Source: Bacillota bacterium (GTDB lineage Bacteria; Bacillota; Bacilli; Bacillales; Cytobacillaceae). From it: a stretch of 10,915 nt of DNA. Where the stretch lies: assembly GCA_023387295.1 (NCBI GenBank), contig JAEWIG010000056.1:1-10915 (forward strand), written 5' to 3'. Positions 6,765 through 10,915 of the stretch are shown here, in pieces; the stretch's first letter is position 1; each line of letters begins with the position of its first letter. The translations under genes and the position numbers were made by a program. The notes under the pieces are model-generated. The model was given only the letters and a program-made list of their open reading frames with translations, did no database searches and was not told the origin of the DNA.

Positions 6765-6799
6765 TATTCATTGACGGATGAAAAAGGGAGAGAGTGCTC

Positions 6800-8446
6800 A
6801 TGGATTTTTCAAATAAACATCGAAAGGATATCGTTAAGCAGCTACAGACTGTTCATTATGATCTGTTAATTATTGGTGGAGGAATAACCGGTGCAGGCAT
6901 TGCCCTCGATGCTACCACTAGGGGGATGAAGACAGCTTTAGTGGAAATGCAGGATTTCGCTGCGGGTACCTCAAGTCGCTCTACGAAGCTTATCCATGGT
7001 GGTCTGCGATATTTAAAGCAATTCGAAGTGCAAATGGTTGCCGAGGTTGGGAAGGAAAGAGCGGTTGTCTATGAAAACGGTCCTCATGTTACAACTCCTG
7101 AATGGATGCTTCTCCCACTATACAAGGACGGTACCTTTGGAAAAATTAGTACATCAGTCGGACTAAGAGTTTATGATTTTTTAGCAGGAGTTAAAAAGAC
7201 TGAGCGGAGAAAAATGCTAACAGCTAAAGAAACATTGCAAAAGGAGCCGCTATTAAAAAAGACTGGGTTAATAGGTGGCGGATATTACGTTGAATATCGA
7301 ACAGATGATGCCAGACTAACGATTGAAGTGATAAAAAAAGCGGTCGAACTCGGAGCAATTGCCTTAAATTATACAAAGGTAGAGGAACTGCAGCATGAAG
7401 ATGGAAAGCTATCGAGTGTTCGGGTGATGGATCAACTAACAGGTGAAGAATATAGGATTTCAGCCGAAAGGATCATTAATGCTACAGGTCCTTGGGTCGA
7501 TACAATCCGTGAAAAAGACGGTTCGAAAAAAGAGAAAACCTTAAAGCTGACAAAGGGTGTGCATCTAGTCATTGATGGCTCTCGATTCCCACTGCAGCAG
7601 GCAGTCTATTTTGATACATTAGACAAGCGAATGGTTTTTGCCATTCCGAGAGATGGAAAAACATACGTAGGGACAACAGATACTTTTTATCAACTTGATC
7701 CGATTCGACCGAAAGTATCTGTAGAGGATCGTGATTATCTAATCTCAGCCATTCAATATATGTTTCCGGATATGAACATAACAAAAGAAGATATTGAATC
7801 AAGCTGGGCTGGTCTTAGACCATTAATCACAGAGGAAGGAAAGGCTCCCTCGGAAATCTCCCGTAAGGATGAAATTTGGGAATCGCCATCTGGGCTGATT
7901 ACCATTGCAGGTGGAAAATTAACTGGCTATCGGAAAATGGCAGAAATGGTCGTAGATTTAGTTACCAGTAAATTAAATGAAGAAAAAAATCTAAACTTTA
8001 AAACCTGCCAAACACGACAATTACCTATCTCCGGTGGGGATGTCGGTGGTTCAGAAAAACTTCAAAGCTATATCGATGAGCAGACAAAAATAGGTCAGCG
8101 GATGGGGTTAACAGCTGAGGAAGCGAAAGAGTTAGCTGCCTTATATGGTTCAAATGTGCCTCATCTTTTTCAAATGCTCGCAAGGAATACAGTAGCTTTG
8201 GAAAAAAGCGGCTTGCCGAAAACACTTTTTGCAAAGCTCCATTATGCTTTAGAAGCAGAAATGGTCGTCACTCCTATTGATTTCTTCTTACGGCGAACAG
8301 GAGCAATTCTCTTTGATATCGATCTTGTAAAAACATATAAAGAGCCTGTCATTAATTATATGGAAGATTATTTTCAATGGGATAAAGATACAAAGAACAA
8401 ACGAGCAAACGAGCTTGAAGATGAACTTGCAATTACATATGAGTAG
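6800..8446 (+). CDS. glpD: Aerobic glycerol-3-phosphate dehydrogenase GlpD
   Basis: GlpD oxidises sn-glycerol 3-phosphate to dihydroxyacetone phosphate with FAD and delivers electrons to the respiratory quinones at the cytoplasmic face of the membrane. Counting from the ATG at 6800 (548 aa), the FAD-binding motif is IIGGGITGAG (24-33). It is followed by the GlpD signature GTSSRSTKLIHGGLRYL (56-72). Further family blocks are VEYRTDDAR (164-172), SSWAGLRPL (334-342) and AGGKLTGYRKMAE (370-382). The C-terminal part (about 390-548) matches the GlpD-specific helical domain, and overall length is close to B. subtilis GlpD. GGGAG at 6786-6790 gives 9-nt spacing to this ATG; an in-frame GTG at 6794 lies only 3 nt from it and is less likely. 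It forms a two-gene unit with glpK, closed by a terminator at 8477. Confidence 0.97.
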   Translation: MDFSNKHRKDIVKQLQTVHYDLLIIGGGITGAGIALDATTRGMKTALVEMQDFAAGTSSRSTKLIHGGLRYLKQFEVQMVAEVGKERAVVYENGPHVTTPEWMLLPLYKDGTFGKISTSVGLRVYDFLAGVKKTERRKMLTAKETLQKEPLLKKTGLIGGGYYVEYRTDDARLTIEVIKKAVELGAIALNYTKVEELQHEDGKLSSVRVMDQLTGEEYRISAERIINATGPWVDTIREKDGSKKEKTLKLTKGVHLVIDGSRFPLQQAVYFDTLDKRMVFAIPRDGKTYVGTTDTFYQLDPIRPKVSVEDRDYLISAIQYMFPDMNITKEDIESSWAGLRPLITEEGKAPSEISRKDEIWESPSGLITIAGGKLTGYRKMAEMVVDLVTSKLNEEKNLNFKTCQTRQLPISGGDVGGSEKLQSYIDEQTKIGQRMGLTAEEAKELAALYGSNVPHLFQMLARNTVALEKSGLPKTLFAKLHYALEAEMVVTPIDFFLRRTGAILFDIDLVKTYKEPVINYMEDYFQWDKDTKNKRANELEDELAITYE

Positions 8447-8476
8447 GATAAGTTTTATTATTCTGTTCCCGAAGCT

Positions 8477-8523
8477 TGAGCAGTTCCCCATTAACTAAAA
8501 ACCAATGGGGACTGCTCATTTTT
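8477..8523 (+). terminator. Intrinsic terminator after glpD
   Basis: The arms 8477-8492 and 8504-8518 pair over 15 bp, with one extra T in the left arm, around an 11-nt A-rich loop. Five Ts follow at 8519-8523. On the opposite strand the same stem is followed by AGCTTC, with no U-run, so it is built for the glpD direction only. The convergent ATPase gene ends just 3 bp further on. Confidence 0.9.
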
Positions 8524-8525
8524 GA

Positions 8526-9281
8526 TTAAATATAAAACGTATAATCTTCTGGCAGTACTCTTTTTAGAAATTGCTGAGTTCTTTCTTCCTTAGGACGAGT
8601 AAAAATCTCTGTTGGTGTTCCTTGTTCGACAACAACACCGTTATCCATAAAAATGACCTTATTGGCAACCTCTCTGGCAAAGGACATTTCATGCGTAACG
8701 ACTAGCATGGTTGTTCCTTCTTTTGCAATATTTTTCATAACGGCTAAAACCTCGCCGACTAATTCAGGGTCTAGTGCAGAGGTTGGTTCATCAAATAGAA
8801 TAATGTCAGGATTTAATGCAATCGCTCTGGCAATACCGACCCTTTGCTGCTGCCCTCCAGATAGTTCACTAGGATAGGATTGATGCTTTTCCGATAGACC
8901 AACTTTATCCAATGCCTTTTTACCAATTTCAATTGCTTCTTTTTTCGGAACTCTTCTGCCAATAATGAGACCTTCCGTGACGTTTTCTAAAGCAGTCTTA
9001 TTGTTAAATAAGTTATAGTTTTGAAAGACGAAAGCAATCTTCTGACGAATTTGGTATATTTGTTTTTTTGATGCGGATTTGAGGCTGACATGAATGTCTC
9101 CAATGCTGGAATGCCCTTCATCAGCCCTTTCTAAAAAGTTAATACAGCGTAGCAAGGTAGTCTTACCTGAACCGCTAGGTCCAAGGATAACGACAACATC
9201 TCCCTTTTCGATGTGTAAATCGATGCCTTTTAATATTTCATTTTTACCGAAAGATTTCTGGATATTTTTAATCTCTAGCAC
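8526..9281 (-). CDS. Amino acid ABC transporter ATP-binding protein (cystine/TcyN-like)
   Basis: This is the cytoplasmic ATPase of a polar amino acid importer. The 251-aa protein is a single ABC domain: Walker A GPSGSGKT (34-41), Q-loop Gln87 (VFQNYN), signature LSGGQQQR (140-147), Walker B IILFDE (160-165), D-loop SALD (168-171) and switch His197 (VTHEM). The ENVTEGL stretch (100-106) and the VVEQGTPTEIF C-terminal block match the cystine-type group (B. subtilis TcyN and YxeO) as I recall them. The start is GTG at 9281, supported by AGGAGG at 9290-9295 with 8-nt spacing. It is the last gene of a binding protein-permease-permease-ATPase operon; two permeases favour the TcyKLMN arrangement over YxeMNO. 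Sulfur amino acid specificity is inferred. Confidence 0.88.
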   Translation of the reverse strand: MLEIKNIQKSFGKNEILKGIDLHIEKGDVVVILGPSGSGKTTLLRCINFLERADEGHSSIGDIHVSLKSASKKQIYQIRQKIAFVFQNYNLFNNKTALENVTEGLIIGRRVPKKEAIEIGKKALDKVGLSEKHQSYPSELSGGQQQRVGIARAIALNPDIILFDEPTSALDPELVGEVLAVMKNIAKEGTTMLVVTHEMSFAREVANKVIFMDNGVVVEQGTPTEIFTRPKEERTQQFLKRVLPEDYTFYI

Positions 9282-9304
9282 GATTTTAGCCTCCTGCTCT
9301 AAGC

Positions 9305-10018
9305 TTAAGCACTTGCTGGTTTGTACTTTCTTAACCGTTTTTCATAGAGCTTAAATGCAAATTCTACTAAACTACATAAAATCAAATAGACGAGAAAGAT
9401 ATCGATGTAAGCTTCAACATAATTGTAGCCGACATTGGCTGCGACTTTGGCTCGTAAGGTAATTTCCTTTAATGACATCGCATAGCCTAAAGATGTTGCT
9501 TTAATCAGATTGACAGTCGCTGTACAAATATTTGGTAGGGCAACAACTAATACTTGGGGAATAATAATTCGGCGAAATGCTTGAACATTCGTCAAACCGA
9601 CAGATTGGGCGGCTTCTAGTTGCCCTTTATTGACTGTTGTTAAAGCTGAGCGAAATACCTCAATTAGAATAGCTGTCGTATTAAAGGAGAAGACGATAAA
9701 GGCATACCAAATTGGATTTACATCGTAAACATTCATTTGAATATTAAATTTCGTAAAGATAGATGAAAGTAATAATGGGATGCTACTATAAACGATAAAA
9801 ATTTGGATTATAATGGGTGTTCCCCTTACGAAGGAAACGTAAACTTGTGAAAAACGTTGTAAAACTGGGATTTTATTTATTCTCGTTAAAGCAAGTAAAA
9901 ATCCTAACGGCAAGGATATGAGTAAAGCGACTATAGTAATAAGTAACGCAATTGGAACCCCTGATAAGGCAACAAAAAATGTATCCACTAAAAATGGATA
10001 ATTTAATCCTCCCGACAC
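9305..10018 (-). CDS. Amino acid ABC transporter permease (cystine/TcyM-like)
   Basis: This is the second membrane subunit of the importer. The protein is 237 aa with hydrophobic segments near 22-45, 66-90, 103-122, 152-172 and 203-224. RGTPIIIQ at 65-72 is the hallmark of HisM-type polar amino acid permeases. The EAA loop starts at Glu135 (EAAQSVGLTNVQAFRRII). The start is GTG at 10018, preceded by an almost ideal AGGAGGTGA (10023-10031) that overlaps the stop codon of the upstream permease, so the two are translationally coupled. It probably pairs with that permease as a heterodimer; the two are related but clearly diverged. Confidence 0.88.
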   Translation of the reverse strand: MSGGLNYPFLVDTFFVALSGVPIALLITIVALLISLPLGFLLALTRINKIPVLQRFSQVYVSFVRGTPIIIQIFIVYSSIPLLLSSIFTKFNIQMNVYDVNPIWYAFIVFSFNTTAILIEVFRSALTTVNKGQLEAAQSVGLTNVQAFRRIIIPQVLVVALPNICTATVNLIKATSLGYAMSLKEITLRAKVAANVGYNYVEAYIDIFLVYLILCSLVEFAFKLYEKRLRKYKPASA

Positions 10019-10030
10019 TTTCTCACCTCC

Positions 10031-10738
10031 TTACGTTGTTTTTAATGCTTGCTTTCCTTTACTGAATACTTTTTCAACCTTCAAGAAAAACTGTTCAATA
10101 AGAATAGAAAGGACCCAGTAAATAAGTGCTAATGCCAGAAAAATCTCTAGCGTATGGGCATTATAGTTGCTTGCAATTATTAAATTCGCTTTCCCGACAA
10201 CATCGATTAATCCGATTGTATAAGCTAATGATCCCTCTTGAAGTAGGGCTAGTAAGCTGTTTCCAAAGTTAGGTAGTGCCACAACGACTGCTTGAGGGAA
10301 AATTATTCTTCTATACGCTTGTGCATTACTTAACCCTACACTAACAGCAGCCTCGAATTGCCCCTTATCAATAGATTCGTATGCCGATCGGATGACTTCT
10401 GACATAATTGCTGCAAACTGAAGGGTAAAGGTGACAACTACGAAAATGGCGGTATCTAAATCGTTTAAGTTTATTCCGAAGTTTTGACCAATCGCCGGAA
10501 TTCCGTAATAGACTAAGAAAAGGAGGACAATGGATGGTGTACACCTCATGATGGTTGTGTAGCCATTTGCTATTTTTTTTGCAAGCTTGCTTTTTCCAAC
10601 CTTTGCAGCTGCTAAGACAAATCCAAGTAGTGTTCCGAACAATACGGATAGACCAGCGACCATAAACGTTACTTTTAAAAAAGGAAGCAGCATGGGAAGT
10701 GACTCCCAAATATAGGATGCATCAAAATATTTCTCCAT
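10031..10738 (-). CDS. Amino acid ABC transporter permease (cystine/TcyL-like)
   Basis: This is the first membrane subunit of the importer. The protein is 235 aa with hydrophobic segments near 18-46, 68-84, 96-114, 147-168 and 197-214. The family motif normally RGTP is RCTPSIVLL here (65-73), with Cys66 in place of the usual glycine. The EAA loop starts at Glu129 (EAAVSVGLSNAQAYRRIIFPQ). The ATG at 10738 has only a weak ribosome binding site and lies 17 bp after the stop of the binding protein gene. It shares the EAA loop layout with its partner downstream, consistent with a heterodimeric channel. Confidence 0.88.
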   Translation of the reverse strand: MEKYFDASYIWESLPMLLPFLKVTFMVAGLSVLFGTLLGFVLAAAKVGKSKLAKKIANGYTTIMRCTPSIVLLFLVYYGIPAIGQNFGINLNDLDTAIFVVVTFTLQFAAIMSEVIRSAYESIDKGQFEAAVSVGLSNAQAYRRIIFPQAVVVALPNFGNSLLALLQEGSLAYTIGLIDVVGKANLIIASNYNAHTLEIFLALALIYWVLSILIEQFFLKVEKVFSKGKQALKTT

Positions 10739-10755
10739 CAGTTTTCACCATCTTC

Positions 10756-10915
10756 TTATCGGTTCACTGTATTTAGTACTTTGAATAAATCTCTGCCATA
10801 GAATTCGACCGTCAATTCATTTGTTTTCTTTTCTTCCTTCAATTGCTTAATCGCTTTATCATAAGCATCTGCAAATTCTTGTTCCTTTTTATTAAAGAGT
10901 GGCCATGTTTTGATG
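10756..10915 (-). CDS. Amino acid ABC transporter substrate-binding protein, C-terminal end only
   Basis: An open minus-strand frame enters from the right edge and ends at TAA 10758-10756. The 52 visible residues include TWPLFNKKEQEFADAYDKAI and end with a FYGRDLFKVLN stretch. This is the usual C-terminal helix pattern of family-3 (SBP_bac_3) amino acid binding proteins, where a DAYDKAIKxL helix precedes a short FG-D tail. Position at the head of a permease-permease-ATPase operon supports the call. The signal peptide, lipobox, ligand pocket and operon promoter lie outside the window, so the substrate cannot be read here. Confidence 0.82.
   Translation of the reverse strand, partial: IKTWPLFNKKEQEFADAYDKAIKQLKEEKKTNELTVEFYGRDLFKVLNTVNR

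Noticed and set aside
6794..6799. GTG start for glpD at 6794
   Set aside because: It is about 3 nt from the GGGAG site; ATG 6800 is a better codon with better spacing.
8477..8523. Bidirectional terminator serving both convergent units
   Set aside because: The minus-strand side of the stem is followed by AGCTTC rather than a U-run.

Overview
The window looks like chromosome from a low-GC, Gram-positive, Bacillaceae-type Firmicute. Supporting signs are strong AGGAGG-type ribosome binding sites, GTG starts, a SAM-I (S-box) leader, Bacillus-like GlpK and GlpD proteins, a MetQ lipoprotein with a Gram-positive signal peptide, and intrinsic terminators with U-runs. All genes appear intact except the last, which is cut by the right edge. 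I see no insertion sequence, tRNA, rRNA, CRISPR array, prophage gene or replication origin.

Layout: (1) 1-3814, plus strand. The 3' part of a SAM-I riboswitch and its terminator precede metN-metI-metQ, the methionine ABC importer. A fourth gene follows 35 bp after metQ with no visible terminator between. It encodes an iron-type alcohol dehydrogenase that resembles the E. coli hydroxycarboxylate dehydrogenase HcxA/YbdH more than glycerol dehydrogenase. (2) 3815-4992. A monocistronic proline dehydrogenase gene has its own extended -10 promoter. That promoter is enclosed by two nested inverted repeats, and the outer one overlaps the ribosome binding site. The gene ends at a strong intrinsic terminator. 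(3) 4993-8523. A 225-bp intergenic region holds an unexplained nested hairpin, followed by glpK (glycerol kinase) and glpD (glycerol-3-phosphate dehydrogenase), closed by a terminator. The facilitator gene glpF is not next to glpK. (4) 8526-10915, minus strand, convergent. A polar amino acid ABC importer of the cystine (TcyKLMN-like) type is read as binding protein (C-terminal end only), two permeases, then ATPase.

How the parts work together: the S-box should raise expression of methionine uptake, and probably of the linked dehydrogenase, when SAM is low. This suggests the dehydrogenase handles a 2-oxo or 2-hydroxy acid near methionine, such as 4-methylthio-2-oxobutanoate or 2-oxobutanoate; that is inference. 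GlpK and GlpD take glycerol to dihydroxyacetone phosphate. Proline dehydrogenase and GlpD are both FAD enzymes that typically feed electrons to the respiratory chain. No wholly new multi-gene system is evident. The points most worth a second look are the riboswitch-linked dehydrogenase, the repeats around the proline dehydrogenase promoter, and the nested hairpin upstream of glpK.
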